NCBI GenBank assembly: GCA_021776805.1
Contig: JAJFFD010000175.1
Location: 1-57,682 of the forward strand
DNA length: 57,682 nt
Direction: 5' to 3'
Source: Planctomycetota bacterium
GTDB taxonomy: Bacteria > Planctomycetota > UBA1135 > UBA2386
Below are positions 1 to 11,507 of this stretch, in pieces. Under the pieces are notes generated by a model, which saw nothing but the letters and a program-made list of their open reading frames with translations, was not told the DNA's origin and did no database searches. The position numbers and the translations under genes were made by a program. Each line of letters opens with the position of its first letter. Position 1 is the stretch's first letter.

Positions 1-284
1 AGATAGATCGAAGCCGAGCTCATCCCCACGGACTGGATGGCGAAACTGAAGGTCCTCCCCATGGACGCGGGCTCATCCATAACCAGGACGAGGATGGGGA
101 AAGCCACAGTGCCGCCACCCATGGGCGTCGAACCCGCCACGTAGGACCCGAAGAGCATGGCCAGGGCCATGGGCCAATGGCCGAGCAGTTCAGCAGCGAG
201 ATCCCAGGCAAGCAGGGCGGCGAGCCAGGCGAGCAGGAATCCGATGACCCAAATGCGGAAGGGAAGCAGGCTCCGCCTACTCAC
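1..284 (-). CDS. Partial TSUP (TauE/SafE-like) membrane permease, C-terminus beyond window
   Basis: Only the first 94 codons are in the window. Reading from a GTG at 284 gives a basic N-terminus, one hydrophobic helix (about residues 11-27), a second (about 38-50), and then the glycine-rich segment STPMGGGTVAFP (residues 52-63) followed by a third helix. A GSTPMGGG-like segment after the second helix is typical of TSUP/TauE-type permeases, which move sulfonates or other organic anions across the inner membrane; the substrate cannot be told here. The GTG overlaps the TGA of the upstream secreted-protein gene as GTGA, so the two are probably translationally coupled, and no ATG lies closer. Family call is moderately sure; the start is supported by the overlap only. 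Confidence 0.66.
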   Translation of the reverse strand, partial: MSRRSLLPFRIWVIGFLLAWLAALLAWDLAAELLGHWPMALAMLFGSYVAGSTPMGGGTVAFPILVLVMDEPASMGRTFSFAIQSVGMSSASIY

Positions 285-916
285 TTCCCTGAGAAGGCTT
301 CGCGAAAGCTCAGGGACTTGTGAAAGTCACCGAAGCTCATGCGCAAACTGAAGGCAACGCCAGCGAGGGCCTCCGTTTTCCCCAGCCTCTTGCTGTCGTA
401 GCCCTGGAGCAAAATGGAGAGCTGCAGATGCTTGGCATGTTCGGCGACGAAATCGTCGGGACCGAGAACCACACGCTCCTCTTGACCCTTCTCCTGCATC
501 GCCTTTTGCATCGTGGCCAAGCGCTCCTCTGCCTGCGCCAATCGTTCTCCACCCTGCTGACGGATCCGAGGCAACTGCCGCGCCAAGACCCAATACTCAT
601 AGGGCATGATCTCCAACTGCCAATCCGCCTCGGTCTCACCGCGCTGCATGTTCAGCTTGTAATGTCCGGCGGGGAGAAGATGCTCCCCACAGTGGAGGGG
701 CACTGCGCTCTCCATGCTGGCGAATGCCATGTGCCAGGAGAAGCCGGGCTTCAGAGGAGCCAGGCGCTCGGCGTTGTAGTCGACGGTCTGATAAAAGACT
801 TTGACCTCTCCGCCGGCCGCCTGCAGAGCGAGAGCCTTCGGTGAATGGGGATGCAGGGGGACGAGGCAGAGCAGGCTCGCGAGGAGAAGGTCCAGGACGG
901 GGGCAGGAATGATCAT
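281..916 (-). CDS. Small exported protein, weak DUF2911-like resemblance
   Basis: The 211-residue product starts with a hydrophobic stretch (residues 4-22) that looks like a signal peptide. Residues about 55-105 contain a W..AFAS.ES pattern, then LLPAGHYKL and W.LEI. This weakly recalls DUF2911 proteins, where a Trp-Gly-Ala-Asn-Glu segment is followed by a 'lpAGtYsL' strand. A middle segment rich in Glu, Gln and Arg (about 115-150) is probably helical. It ends in a GTGA overlap with the permease gene and begins 60 nt after the upstream ten-helix membrane protein, so it looks like part of the coaD-ridA transcription unit. No ribosome binding site is obvious before the ATG. Function unknown. 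Confidence 0.6.
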   Translation of the reverse strand: MIIPAPVLDLLLASLLCLVPLHPHSPKALALQAAGGEVKVFYQTVDYNAERLAPLKPGFSWHMAFASMESAVPLHCGEHLLPAGHYKLNMQRGETEADWQLEIMPYEYWVLARQLPRIRQQGGERLAQAEERLATMQKAMQEKGQEERVVLGPDDFVAEHAKHLQLSILLQGYDSKRLGKTEALAGVAFSLRMSFGDFHKSLSFREAFSGK

Positions 917-976
917 GTTGCCAGCATTACGGATAGCAGGTCCCGAGGCGCGAGGAATTCCTCCTCGCCGACAAGC

Positions 977-2005
977 TCAGGGCCGCCGCGCCCAGGCATA
1001 GATCAGGATCCGCAGGCCTTCGGCCAGGAGAAAGGCCATGGCCGGCGCCGCCAGCAGGGCATCGCGCCCCGCTCCGGACATCTGCCAGTGGTGAAGCAGC
1101 AAACCGATCGAGTAGATCAAGAGCACCTCTCGCCCCGTAATGCGACGACCCCGCCCAAGAGCCAGGCCAGACTCGAAGAGCAGACTGAGGCCGGCAAGCA
1201 GGGCCAGCATCGACATGGGCCAGCGCAGCCAAGGCGTCTCGGGAAGCAAACCCGCAGCGGAGACGCTCGGCTGCTCCCCCTGACCCTCGCTGGTCAGAAA
1301 CATCGCGGCGAACACGAGGGTTGCAAAGGAGACCAAGACCCAGGGCCCAATGCGTGCGGACATGGCCCGAGATGGCCAGCGCGCCAGGCCTTTGCGCCGC
1401 AAGCAGGCCAGACAGCTCCACACCTGCAGGAGCACAACCAGCAGCATCAGAGTGCCAGGGATCAGGAGAAAGACGCCGTATTGGGGCAGGGTGGCAATGG
1501 CCAGCGCCAGACTGCTGCCAATCACGAGAGCGAATGCGAAACTCCGAAGAATGAGGGCCACGCCCCGTGGCAGCCTGATCTGGACAGGCATGCTCACCAA
1601 GAACATCACGCCGAGCATGGCAAAGAGACTGCTCGGGATCTCCGGACGAATCCGCGCCGCGTCGACCGCGATTGGCGGCAGGCAGCCGAAGGCCAGGCAA
1701 GCCATGATCGCCGTCCCGCGACCACGAATGATGCTCACCGTTGCCATGAGCAGTCCGCTGATCAGTGCGATGACCAGCAGCACCCGCAGCCGGGCCATGG
1801 GTACCGCGGCCGACAATTCCTCCGGCTGCAGCTCAGCAGGCAAGAGCGAGGAATAGAACACTGCCGCGGGCCCTTCCTCCGCCGATACGGGCGGCAACAC
1901 CGAAGCCAGCCGCGCGACTTCTTCAGCCGCGACCGCTGCATCCAGTGAAACGCCGGCGACCATCGCCGGGAAGAGCAGGGCCAGAATGCTGATGGCAGCC
2001 GCCAC
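977..2005 (-). CDS. Polytopic membrane protein of unknown function (about 10 helices)
   Basis: The reading frame is open far upstream through ridA, but protein-like hydrophobic sequence begins only after the ridA stop. I therefore place the start at the GTG at 2005, giving about 342 residues; an in-frame ATG lies slightly further in, and neither has a clear Shine-Dalgarno. About ten hydrophobic segments are visible: one at the N-terminus, an outside loop of about 50 residues rich in Ala, Glu and Pro, then nine more, with Arg-rich turns such as RRKGLARWPSR on the presumed cytoplasmic side. I recognise no catalytic motif or known family. It lies 41 nt after ridA and 60 nt before the exported protein gene on the same strand. 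Confidence 0.55.
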   Translation of the reverse strand: MAAAISILALLFPAMVAGVSLDAAVAAEEVARLASVLPPVSAEEGPAAVFYSSLLPAELQPEELSAAVPMARLRVLLVIALISGLLMATVSIIRGRGTAIMACLAFGCLPPIAVDAARIRPEIPSSLFAMLGVMFLVSMPVQIRLPRGVALILRSFAFALVIGSSLALAIATLPQYGVFLLIPGTLMLLVVLLQVWSCLACLRRKGLARWPSRAMSARIGPWVLVSFATLVFAAMFLTSEGQGEQPSVSAAGLLPETPWLRWPMSMLALLAGLSLLFESGLALGRGRRITGREVLLIYSIGLLLHHWQMSGAGRDALLAAPAMAFLLAEGLRILIYAWARRP

Positions 2006-2046
2006 CCAGGCTGCTGCCGGGTACTTAGCCCCCGCTCTACTTGGCC

Positions 2047-2436
2047 TCAGCTCAGACGAGCGATGCAATCGATCTCCACCAGCCCGGACTTTGGCAGCTC
2101 GCGCACTGCTACACAGGCCCGAGATGGCTTGGCGCCAGAAAAATGCCGTCCATAAATCTCGTTGACCGTGGCGAAGTCCGCCATGTCTGTCAGGAAGATA
2201 GTGCAACGCAGGATCCGATCCATGTTGCTGCCACCGGCCTCGACGACTGCGCGCAGATTCTTGAGTACCTGCTCTGCCTGCTCGGCGACGCCACCCTCCA
2301 CCAACTCCATGGTCTTCGGGTCCAGGGCGATCTGCCCGGAGCAAAACAGGAGGTCACCACAGGCAACCGCCTGGTTGTAGGGGCCGATTGCCCCAGGGGC
2401 GTCGTCGGTGTGTACGGCTCTGATTTCTTCACTCAT
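2047..2436 (-). CDS. ridA: RidA-family enamine/imine deaminase
   Basis: The 129-residue product has the full RidA (YjgF/YER057c/UK114) pattern: AIGPYNQAV near the N-terminus, FCSGQIALDP, the central EQVLKNLRAVVEAGGS, and PSRACVAVRELPK, whose Arg is the substrate-carboxylate binding residue of the family. RidA proteins form trimers that hydrolyse reactive enamines and imines made by PLP enzymes such as threonine dehydratase, protecting other PLP enzymes. Length matches the family norm. The ATG lies 41 nt after the coaD stop on the same strand, so both are likely cotranscribed. Confidence 0.95.
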   Translation of the reverse strand: MSEEIRAVHTDDAPGAIGPYNQAVACGDLLFCSGQIALDPKTMELVEGGVAEQAEQVLKNLRAVVEAGGSNMDRILRCTIFLTDMADFATVNEIYGRHFSGAKPSRACVAVRELPKSGLVEIDCIARLS

Positions 2437-2477
2437 GGCTGGAAGGTATGTGGGGGGAGGAAACTGTGCGATGGAAT

Positions 2478-2951
2478 CTAAGACTGTAGACGAAGGCGTA
2501 GCTTCTCCTCCACGGACTCGTGAAGAAAGCTAGAGACGTCGCCGCCATTGCGCAGGACGTCCTTGATGAGGGTGGAGGAGGTGAAGGCGAACTCCGCGCT
2601 CGGCATGACAAAGACGGTCTCGACCTCGCTGACCAAGTGCCGGTTGGTGAGAGCCATCTGGTATTCGTACTCGAAGTCAGCAACGCTGCGCAGGCCGCGG
2701 AGGATCGCCGCAAAACCCTGTTGCTTGCAAAATTCGACCACCAAGCCATCAAAGCTGAGCACCTGCACTTCCGCAGGGAGAACCTCGCGCAGCAGGGCCA
2801 TGCGCTCATCGACAGTAAACACACAGCTCTTGCTGCTGTTCGTCGCGACCGCGACGGTGACCGAGTCAAAAAGCTGACGCGATCGTTCAACCAGATCGAC
2901 GTGACCGCGGGTGACCGGATCGAAACTTCCCGGGTATAGGGCTCGGACCAT
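2478..2951 (-). CDS. coaD: Phosphopantetheine adenylyltransferase (CoaD)
   Basis: This 157-residue protein catalyses the penultimate step of coenzyme A synthesis, joining ATP and 4'-phosphopantetheine to give dephospho-CoA. The N-terminal ALYPGSFDPVTRGHVDL carries the TxGH nucleotidyltransferase motif as TRGH. ILRGLRSVADFEYE and the SSTLIKDV segment near the C-terminus are the other family signatures. The length fits the usual 155-165 residues. The gene is divergent from comEC with only 44 bp between the two start codons, so the two promoters must lie within that gap or overlap the coding regions. Confidence 0.96.
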   Translation of the reverse strand: MVRALYPGSFDPVTRGHVDLVERSRQLFDSVTVAVATNSSKSCVFTVDERMALLREVLPAEVQVLSFDGLVVEFCKQQGFAAILRGLRSVADFEYEYQMALTNRHLVSEVETVFVMPSAEFAFTSSTLIKDVLRNGGDVSSFLHESVEEKLRLRLQS

Positions 2952-2995
2952 GGGCGGATCGTAACCTCCGAGCAGCGGAAGACACTGGCCTGTGC

Positions 2996-5206
2996 ATGGA
3001 AGCTAGCCAAGCCATTCGCCCCCTGCCCTGGACTCTCATGCGCTGTAGCATCTGGGCATGCTTCGCGGCCCTGCTCAGCCGTGAGTTTGGCCTACCGGCC
3101 CTCGCCCTGACCCTCGGCCTGCTGGTCGTTCTTCACTGGCAGCAGGGATGCTGGACCCCGGCCCTGATCGCTCTCCCCGCTGCCCTCGGCGCCCTGCAGC
3201 TCCCGCCGCAGCATGACGAACTGAACCCGACAGCGGGGCTGGTTAGCTTCTCTGCTCGAGTCGAACCTGGGATCCGGCGGGACCTGCGCGCCGGCACGCG
3301 CCTGGTGCCCCTGCGCTGGCAGGGTAGGCAGGCCATTCTCGTTCTCGAAGGGGAACTGCGCATCCTGCCAGGGGATCGCCTGCGGGGCACGGCCTTCCTC
3401 GCTGCCGCCCCCCGACATGCCCGGAGGAGTTTCCGGCTCCGATTGAAGGCCCATGCCGCCGGCCTCCAAGTCAGGCCCGGGGGATGGTCCATGCAGCGTC
3501 AGGCAGAGGCCGCCCGCCTCGCTCTGCAGAGTTCTCTCCTCGCCCTGATTCCCGGTGAAGAAGGTCGCCTGCTCTGCCATCTGGTGTTGGGCAGGGGGCC
3601 GGCCCTGCCGCGAGATCTGGTCTCTGCTCACCGGCGCACTGGACTCACCCACCTGCTGGCAGTCAGCGGTGCCCATGCGAGCATGCTCGCTTGGATGATG
3701 GGGCTGTTCTTTCGGCTCTGCACCGGCCGCGGGGCATGGACTTCCCGGGGCTACCGTCGCTGCGCTGCAAGTTTGTTGATGATCTATGGCGCCATCACGG
3801 GCTGGGAGCCGCCGGTCTTTCGCGCCCTCGCAGCCTTCTCTCTCATGCTCATCGCCACCGCCCGCGGCAGACGCCTCAGCATCCATGCCTGCCTGGCGTT
3901 TCCGGCCCTACTCACCGCCCTGCTGCAGCCGGACGAACTCTTCGGTCCGAGCTTCTGCCTCAGCTATGCAGCGGTCATCGGGCTCTCCCTGTCCGGTGCG
4001 TTTCGCAGCATGAATCCCTGGCAACAGTGGCTTGCCCTCCCCCTCCGGGCCTCATTTTGGGCGGTGATTTGCACGGCTCCGCTCACCCTGATCTACTTCG
4101 GGCAAGTCGCGCCCTGGACTCTCATCGCTACGCCCCTACTCGGGCCCCTGGTTGGGCTGATGCTCGGCTTGGGAGTGCTCACTGCCATCCTCGGACTCAG
4201 CGGGCCTGGCCTGGCCTCGATTCCCGCCGCAGGTCTCGGCGCCATCACCAGTCTCTATGACAGCATGGTCCGCGCCTTCGCAGAACTACCGGGGGCTCCG
4301 GTCTTCGCCAGCTGCAGCGCCCCCATCGGCCTGCTCATGGGCTGCGGCATCTTCGGCCTCCTGGGCCTTCTCATGTATCGAGATCGACGTGGGGTACTAG
4401 TCCTTTGTCTCAGCCTCTGCCTCCCCCAGTTCATTCCGGGTCTCCCTGGTGAGCAAGCCTCACTACGCCTGCTGGCTGTTGGGCATGGCCAGGCTTGTCT
4501 CATCAACAGCGAGAGCGGGCGACAGATCCTCGTCGACTGCGGCAGTCTCGGCAATCCGGAGCGAGCGGGGCTGGCAGTAGCCGCGGCCCTGCGCAGACGC
4601 CGCATCGATCTCCTGGTGCTCAGTCACGGCGACCAGGATCACAGCGGTGGTATCCCGGCCCTCATCGATCGAGTCCCCATCGAGCGCGCCATCCTGCCGA
4701 CAGGCATGGCGGGTGGAGCAATCGAAAGACTCCTCCAAGCGGCGGGCACCAAGGTCCGGCGGCTCGCCCCCGGACAAGTCTGGGCCGAAGAAGATCTGCT
4801 CATCCTGGCCCCGGAGAGCGAGAGCCCTGGCAGCAATGATGCCAGTCTCTGGCTACGTGCGGACATCGGCGAACTGCGCTGCCTGCTACCTGGTGATGCC
4901 GGCTCGGCGGGGATTCATGCCTTTCGCAAACTGCTCCCCGAGGCGCGCGCCGACATCTTCCTGCTCCCCCACCATGGACGGGGCGACCGCGCTGTCCTGG
5001 AGGATCTATTGCGCAAACTACAACCTGACCTCGCCCTGGTTTCAAATCGTAGTTCGGAGTGGAGCACGAGCCTTGGCAGGCTCGCGGGAACCATGGGGAT
5101 CCGCGTCCTACACACAAGCCTGCGGGGCGACATCACCGTGCGCGGCAAGCGTGGCGCGCCCATCGACTGCGAGTATCCCGCCAGGCTCGAGACTTCGCCC
5201 CGTTAG
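2996..5206 (+). CDS. comEC: ComEC/Rec2-family DNA uptake channel
   Basis: The 736-residue product has the three-part ComEC layout. N-terminal helices (about 15-55) precede a soluble beta-rich region (DUF4131-like, about 70-160). Then comes the Competence domain with about ten helices (about 190-490), opening with the family-typical HLLAVSGAHASML. A C-terminal metallo-beta-lactamase-like domain (about 500-730) has the metal motif HGDQDH (His544 to His549), a downstream LLPGDAGS Asp and LLPHHGRGD. In transformable bacteria ComEC forms the inner-membrane channel for single-stranded DNA and the MBL-like domain is thought to degrade the other strand. The ATG at 2996 has no clear ribosome binding site; a later ATG (MRCSIW) is an alternative. 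No other competence genes are nearby. Confidence 0.93.
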   Translation: MEASQAIRPLPWTLMRCSIWACFAALLSREFGLPALALTLGLLVVLHWQQGCWTPALIALPAALGALQLPPQHDELNPTAGLVSFSARVEPGIRRDLRAGTRLVPLRWQGRQAILVLEGELRILPGDRLRGTAFLAAAPRHARRSFRLRLKAHAAGLQVRPGGWSMQRQAEAARLALQSSLLALIPGEEGRLLCHLVLGRGPALPRDLVSAHRRTGLTHLLAVSGAHASMLAWMMGLFFRLCTGRGAWTSRGYRRCAASLLMIYGAITGWEPPVFRALAAFSLMLIATARGRRLSIHACLAFPALLTALLQPDELFGPSFCLSYAAVIGLSLSGAFRSMNPWQQWLALPLRASFWAVICTAPLTLIYFGQVAPWTLIATPLLGPLVGLMLGLGVLTAILGLSGPGLASIPAAGLGAITSLYDSMVRAFAELPGAPVFASCSAPIGLLMGCGIFGLLGLLMYRDRRGVLVLCLSLCLPQFIPGLPGEQASLRLLAVGHGQACLINSESGRQILVDCGSLGNPERAGLAVAAALRRRRIDLLVLSHGDQDHSGGIPALIDRVPIERAILPTGMAGGAIERLLQAAGTKVRRLAPGQVWAEEDLLILAPESESPGSNDASLWLRADIGELRCLLPGDAGSAGIHAFRKLLPEARADIFLLPHHGRGDRAVLEDLLRKLQPDLALVSNRSSEWSTSLGRLAGTMGIRVLHTSLRGDITVRGKRGAPIDCEYPARLETSPR

Positions 5207-5211
5207 CGCCC

Positions 5212-7041
5212 TCAGTCGCCCAGTAACTGCAGACAGATCAAGGCCATGGCCGTGCCATAGACGCGCCCGAGCTCGTGCGAGTCCACGAAGCAGGCGTCAA
5301 TCTCCGGTAGGTCCATGATCATCAGCCGCTGCCTTTGGATCAGCGCCTGCCGGGCTTCGCCCGGTGGCAAGTGCAGAATCGCTTCACTGCGCGCATGCAT
5401 GTCGTACCAGAAGAAGAAGCCACCGTAGCCGAGAGCATTGGCATGGTCGTCGTACTTGCGCACCTCTTCCATGTGCTCATGGTGTTCGAAAGCCGCCTCC
5501 AGAGCCGATTCCAAGGCGCCCGCCTTGCCATGCCCCCACAGGGAGAGCGAATGTTCGGCGAGGGGCATGCGACCAGCGGCTGCAGCCACCTTGGTGTTCT
5601 CCGCTGAGCCCGGTCGGTAGCCGTAGCTGATCGCTCCACTGCTGGCCCGGCAGGCGACCAGGGCGCGAACGCCGCGATCGATGACCTCCGGAGGCACTTC
5701 CACACCGCTCTCCGAGGCTGCCCGCAGGGTGATCAAGACCGAAGCGATTACGAAGGGGTTAGGGTACTCGTGATACCAGGCACCGTTCTCTGGTTGCATG
5801 GCGATAAGGCCACCGGTGATGCGCTGTAAGGCAGCCTCGACCTGCTCCCGCTTGGGGTGCTCGCTCTCAGCGGCCAGCCAGTTGCAAAAGAAGCGCGCCC
5901 GGTAGATGTGCGCCCAGACCAACTCATCGCTGTCCTCGGGATTGAGATTGCGATCGTCACAGAGGTAATCGATCAAGTCGTCGAGGACTCGAACACCGAC
6001 AGGCGGCGCCGACTCACGCCGCGAGGCGAACCAAATGGCCTGGGCAGCGATGGCGGAAACCGCGACGTAGACATTGGGCAAACTGTCGGTGCCGCCAAAG
6101 TCATAGCGACAATCGACAAATCCCCCATCCGCGCGCTGCATCTGCTGGAGAAAGCGCAGCCCACTCGACCAGAGTTCCTTCTCGTCAAAACTCCCTGGCG
6201 GCGCCTGCGTGCCGGCATGAAGACGATCGACAACCTCACCGGAGATCTCCTCGTAGACCTCGAAGCCGCGCACGAAGGGCCCATGACCTTCGGCTTCCGC
6301 CATGGCCTTCCAGGCCCAGGGCTGATTGGGCAGCTCCGCTCCGAGCTCCCGCCAACGTGAGTACGCCGCCTCCTCACGCCGACTGCGGAACAGGGCCGCG
6401 CCCTCTAGATAGGCAGCCTCTGCAAGATCGGATGCCTTCTCGGACTCCGCTCCCGCGGATCTTGTCGCCTCCAGGGCAGCGGCGAGATCGCCGGCAGCGA
6501 AGGCCTGCCAGCAGGCGGCGAGGCCTGCAGCTGGGGGCGCGGCCTTGACCCCCAGGGCTACCTCCAGGCGGCGCAGGAACCAGCTCGGGCTGAAGCTACT
6601 GATCTTGTCCAGACGCAGCATCTCCTTGCCCGACGAATCGAGGATCAGGATCCCGGGCTCGATGAAGCCACCAGGAGCGACCTTGAATCGCGCCTGCTCC
6701 TCCTTTCCAGGGACATGCCGGAGGGGAATCGTGTGGCGATTGAGGACATCGATCACCCCGGGCCAGGAAAAGGGCCCGGCCATCATGTAGCGATCGATCT
6801 CCGGTTTGCGGTCCATTCGCGAACCGCTGAGGGTCGGTAGATACCAGAAGAGCGCCTTGCCGGAACGGGCGCTCTCCGCCATTGCAGACTCGAGATCTTT
6901 CTGCCAGCGGACTGCGCTCCCCGCCTTCGCCGCGAGCGCGGAAGGTTCTGCGCGGATCTTGCGGCCCGAATTCTGCGCATCGAGTCCGAGGCTGATGAGG
7001 AGACCACAGACTGATGCCAGGAAGATTCGTCGGCTGCTCAT
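5212..7041 (-). CDS. Exported protein with Trx-like N-domain and alpha/alpha-toroid (prenyltransferase-fold) C-domain
   Basis: The start is the ATG at 7041; the frame could begin three codons earlier at a TTG. A hydrophobic segment (residues 5-22) after SSRR looks like a signal peptide. Residues about 45-165 resemble a thioredoxin-fold domain without a CxxC redox pair: a WYLPT strand, the helix MDRKPEIDRYM, then PGILILDSSGKEMLRL. A helical segment (about 175-275) follows. The C-terminal half (about 290-605) contains repeats such as RFLQQMQRADGGFVD, MQPENGAWYHEYPNP and YGGFFFWYDMHARSEAI, the QxxDGG-type pattern of terpenoid-cyclase-like alpha/alpha toroids. No DxDD cyclase motif is seen, so enzymatic terpene chemistry is not supported. 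It is convergent with comEC, 5 bp apart, and divergent from the S46 peptidase. Confidence 0.82.
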   Translation of the reverse strand: MSSRRIFLASVCGLLISLGLDAQNSGRKIRAEPSALAAKAGSAVRWQKDLESAMAESARSGKALFWYLPTLSGSRMDRKPEIDRYMMAGPFSWPGVIDVLNRHTIPLRHVPGKEEQARFKVAPGGFIEPGILILDSSGKEMLRLDKISSFSPSWFLRRLEVALGVKAAPPAAGLAACWQAFAAGDLAAALEATRSAGAESEKASDLAEAAYLEGAALFRSRREEAAYSRWRELGAELPNQPWAWKAMAEAEGHGPFVRGFEVYEEISGEVVDRLHAGTQAPPGSFDEKELWSSGLRFLQQMQRADGGFVDCRYDFGGTDSLPNVYVAVSAIAAQAIWFASRRESAPPVGVRVLDDLIDYLCDDRNLNPEDSDELVWAHIYRARFFCNWLAAESEHPKREQVEAALQRITGGLIAMQPENGAWYHEYPNPFVIASVLITLRAASESGVEVPPEVIDRGVRALVACRASSGAISYGYRPGSAENTKVAAAAGRMPLAEHSLSLWGHGKAGALESALEAAFEHHEHMEEVRKYDDHANALGYGGFFFWYDMHARSEAILHLPPGEARQALIQRQRLMIMDLPEIDACFVDSHELGRVYGTAMALICLQLLGD

Positions 7042-7107
7042 GGCGCGCAAGGATAGCAGGGGCCGGGGGCAGCATGCTAACCTGCACTGCGACCACGGAG
7101 ATTCGAC

Positions 7108-9220
7108 ATGCTCAAGACTTGCACTCTCTTAGCTCTCAGCATCCTTGTCCTTGGCGCCAGACCCGACGAGGGACAATGGCTGCCCCAGCAAGTCCGCGCC
7201 ATGGACTGGTCTGCTCTCGAAGCCCGCGGCATGCAGCTGAGCAAGGACGAGTTCTGGCATCCGACCAAGGGTGGCGTGCTCTCGGCGGCTGTACAGATCG
7301 GCGGATGCACCGCCTCTTTCTGCTCCCCAAAGGGTCTGGTGATCACCAACCACCACTGTGGTTTTGGGGCCATCAACCAGCTCAGCAGCCCGGAGAACAA
7401 TTTCCTGCGCGACGGCTTTGTGGCCAAGAGTCTGGAGGATGAACTGCCGGCGCCCGGGATGGTGGTTTTTATAGTCAGGCGAATCGAAAACGTCACCGAG
7501 AAGGTGAAGGCCGCGCAGGCCAAGGCGAACAACGATCTCGAGCGCTTCGAGATGACGCAGCAGGCAATCGGCGAATTGATCGCTGCAGGTGAAAAAGAGC
7601 CCAACACCAGCTGCTCGGTCTCGCCCTTCTTCGAGGGTCGCGAATACCATCTCTACTACCGAACGCGACTCACGGACGTACGCCTGGTCTACGCGCCGCC
7701 CCGCAGCATCGGAGAATTCGGCGGCGAGGTCGACAACTGGGAATGGCCACGGCACACCGGCGACTTCAGCGTCTTCCGCGCCTACGCCGCACCTGATGGC
7801 AGCCCCCGTGCCTACCAGGAAGACAACGTCCCCTTCGAACCGGAGCATTATCTGCGCGTCTCGGCCGAGGGCGTGCAAGAGGGCGACCTGGCCCTCATTC
7901 TCGGCTACCCCGGCCGGACCGAGCGCTACCTGACATCCGCCGCGGTGGCGGACCGGCAGGGTTTCTTCTTCCCCAAGCGCCTGGACATTCTCACGCGCAT
8001 CGTCGCCATCCTCGAAGAAGCCAGCCAGATCGATGAGGTCTCCTCTCTGCGCTACGCGAGCACGATCAAGTCCATCGCCAATGTACAGAAGAACGCGGCG
8101 GGCATGGTCTGGGGTCTGGCACGCAACGGCGTTGTCGACCGCAAGCTCCGCGAGGAAGCGGCCTTTCGCGAATGGTTGCAAGCATCAGCGGATCGCCAAG
8201 AGAAGTACGGCTCGGTCCTCACCGAACTGATGGACATGGATATGCAGGCCCGGCGAACCCAGGAGAAGGATCTCTTGCTGAGCCTGCTGAGCTCGCCACG
8301 CTACAACCCGGTCATCAACGATCTCTACGGCCTCATGCAATCGGTGAGCGCCGGCGGCGAGCGAGCGCAACCCAGACTCCTGCGCCGGTACAGCGACGAG
8401 AACTTCAACTTCCACATGGAGGAAGTGAAGTTGCCGATCTTCGAACTGCTCCTCGAAGAGGCGCGACGCCTCCCCGAGGACCAGCAGATCGCCGGGATTG
8501 AACTGCTCGACGCGGATCCGGAGATGGACACGGGGGAGGCGCTCCGCCAACTTCTCACAGCAAGCCAGGTCATGACCCAATCCGGGCGCATCGGCCTGAT
8601 AGAAGCCGGGCCAGAGGGTCTACGGCAAAACAGGAATCCGATCATGATGCTGGTCAGCGGCATCCTCCAGGATGCGGGCGAACGACAGCTACGCCAGCAA
8701 ACCCTGAGCGGCCGGCGCATCCAGGTCGGTTCCACCTGGATCGAAGCCCAGCAAACTTGGCGCGGCAAGGAGTTCTATCCGGACGCCAACAGCACTATGC
8801 GCATCTCCATCGCCTCGGTGAAAGGCTACCGGCCACGTGATGGAGTGCGTTACGTACCTCACACCACCGTCGCCGGCGTCATCGACAAGGAAACCGGCGC
8901 GGAGCCCTTCGCCAGCCCGGCCGAATTGCTTGCCATGGCCGAAAGCCGCAAGGACAGCAAGTTTTTCGATGCAGATATCGGCGACGTGCCGGTCTGCTTT
9001 CTTACCGACGGCGACACCACCGGCGGCAATTCCGGCTCACCTGTCATCAACGGCAAGGGCGAGTTGGTCGGCTTGAACTTCGACCGGGTCTTCGAGAACG
9101 TCTCCGGTGACTTCGGTTGGAACGCAGACCGTTCGCGGAACATCTCCGTGGATATCCGCTACGTCCTTTGGATCATGGAGTCCGTGCAGCCGGCAGCCCA
9201 CCTTCTCGATGAGATGGGAG

Positions 9221-9228
<8 letters not shown>
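7108..9228 (+). CDS. S46-family dipeptidyl peptidase (DPP7/DPP11 type)
   Basis: The 706-residue exported protein begins with a short hydrophobic signal (about residues 4-17). All family S46 marks are present: GLVITNHHCG with the catalytic His (82/83), VDNWEWPRHTGDFSVFRAY with the probable catalytic Asp219, and GGNSGSPV with Ser642. S46 enzymes are trypsin-fold serine exopeptidases in the periplasm that remove dipeptides from N-termini for peptide nutrition. Eighteen residues after Ser642 is Arg660 in NFDRV, the position that sets acidic-residue preference in DPP11 enzymes (Gly in DPP7). GGAG-like GGAG lies 7 nt before the ATG. The 3' end overlaps hpt by 8 bp in convergent orientation. Confidence 0.94.
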
Positions 9229-11087
<1,859 letters not shown>

Positions 11088-11093
11088 GCGCCC

Positions 11094-11507
11094 ATGGGTG
11101 GTAAGCGGCGGGCGGCCGGCAGAACGCATAAGAATGCGCGGGCGAGGTCTCGATCCCCGCGCGCTGGTGCCGAAGCGGAAATCTTCCCCTGGCTGGTCTG
11201 CCTCGGCTGCCTGTTCTGCGCTCTCTACCTCTTCCTTTCGAGCACGGTCCCGGCTCTTCGCGAACGCAAGGACCTGTCACACAAGGACAAGACCTTCCTC
11301 AAGGCCTTGCAGGAGACCCGCTGGCAGACCGAGGACCTCCGCATTCGCCGCGCCGATCTTCCTCATGACCCGACCTCGATTCTCGTCGCCCTGGATGAAC
11401 TGGGACTGACTCCCGAAGAAGCGATGTCACGCTTCGGTATCGATCCCTCAGGCCGGCAAGATCCCAGGAGCAAGCAGAACGGGACCAGGCCGGGCAAGCC
11501 CCGGTGA
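11094..11507 (+). CDS. FtsB/DivIC-like bitopic membrane protein
   Basis: The 137-residue product has a very basic N-terminus (Lys/Arg/His-rich residues 4-23), one transmembrane helix (about 30-52), then a short charged helical stretch (about 54-85) and a segment DPTSILVALDELGLTPEEA. That last part resembles the C-terminal end of FtsB/DivIC proteins, where the coiled coil is followed by a 'nDP..ie..aReeLGlv' pattern. The orientation (cytoplasmic basic tail, extracytoplasmic coil) also fits the septum-formation-initiator family. The gene starts 6 nt after eno, and eno-ftsB is the order known in Proteobacteria. The coiled coil is short and lacks clear leucine heptads, so the assignment is tentative. 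The tail after residue 115 is low-complexity. Confidence 0.6.
   Translation: MGGKRRAAGRTHKNARARSRSPRAGAEAEIFPWLVCLGCLFCALYLFLSSTVPALRERKDLSHKDKTFLKALQETRWQTEDLRIRRADLPHDPTSILVALDELGLTPEEAMSRFGIDPSGRQDPRSKQNGTRPGKPR

Noticed and set aside
845-1948. 367-codon plus-strand frame
   Set aside because: Gln/His/Arg-rich and without hydrophobic core; the minus strand here encodes a convincing membrane protein.
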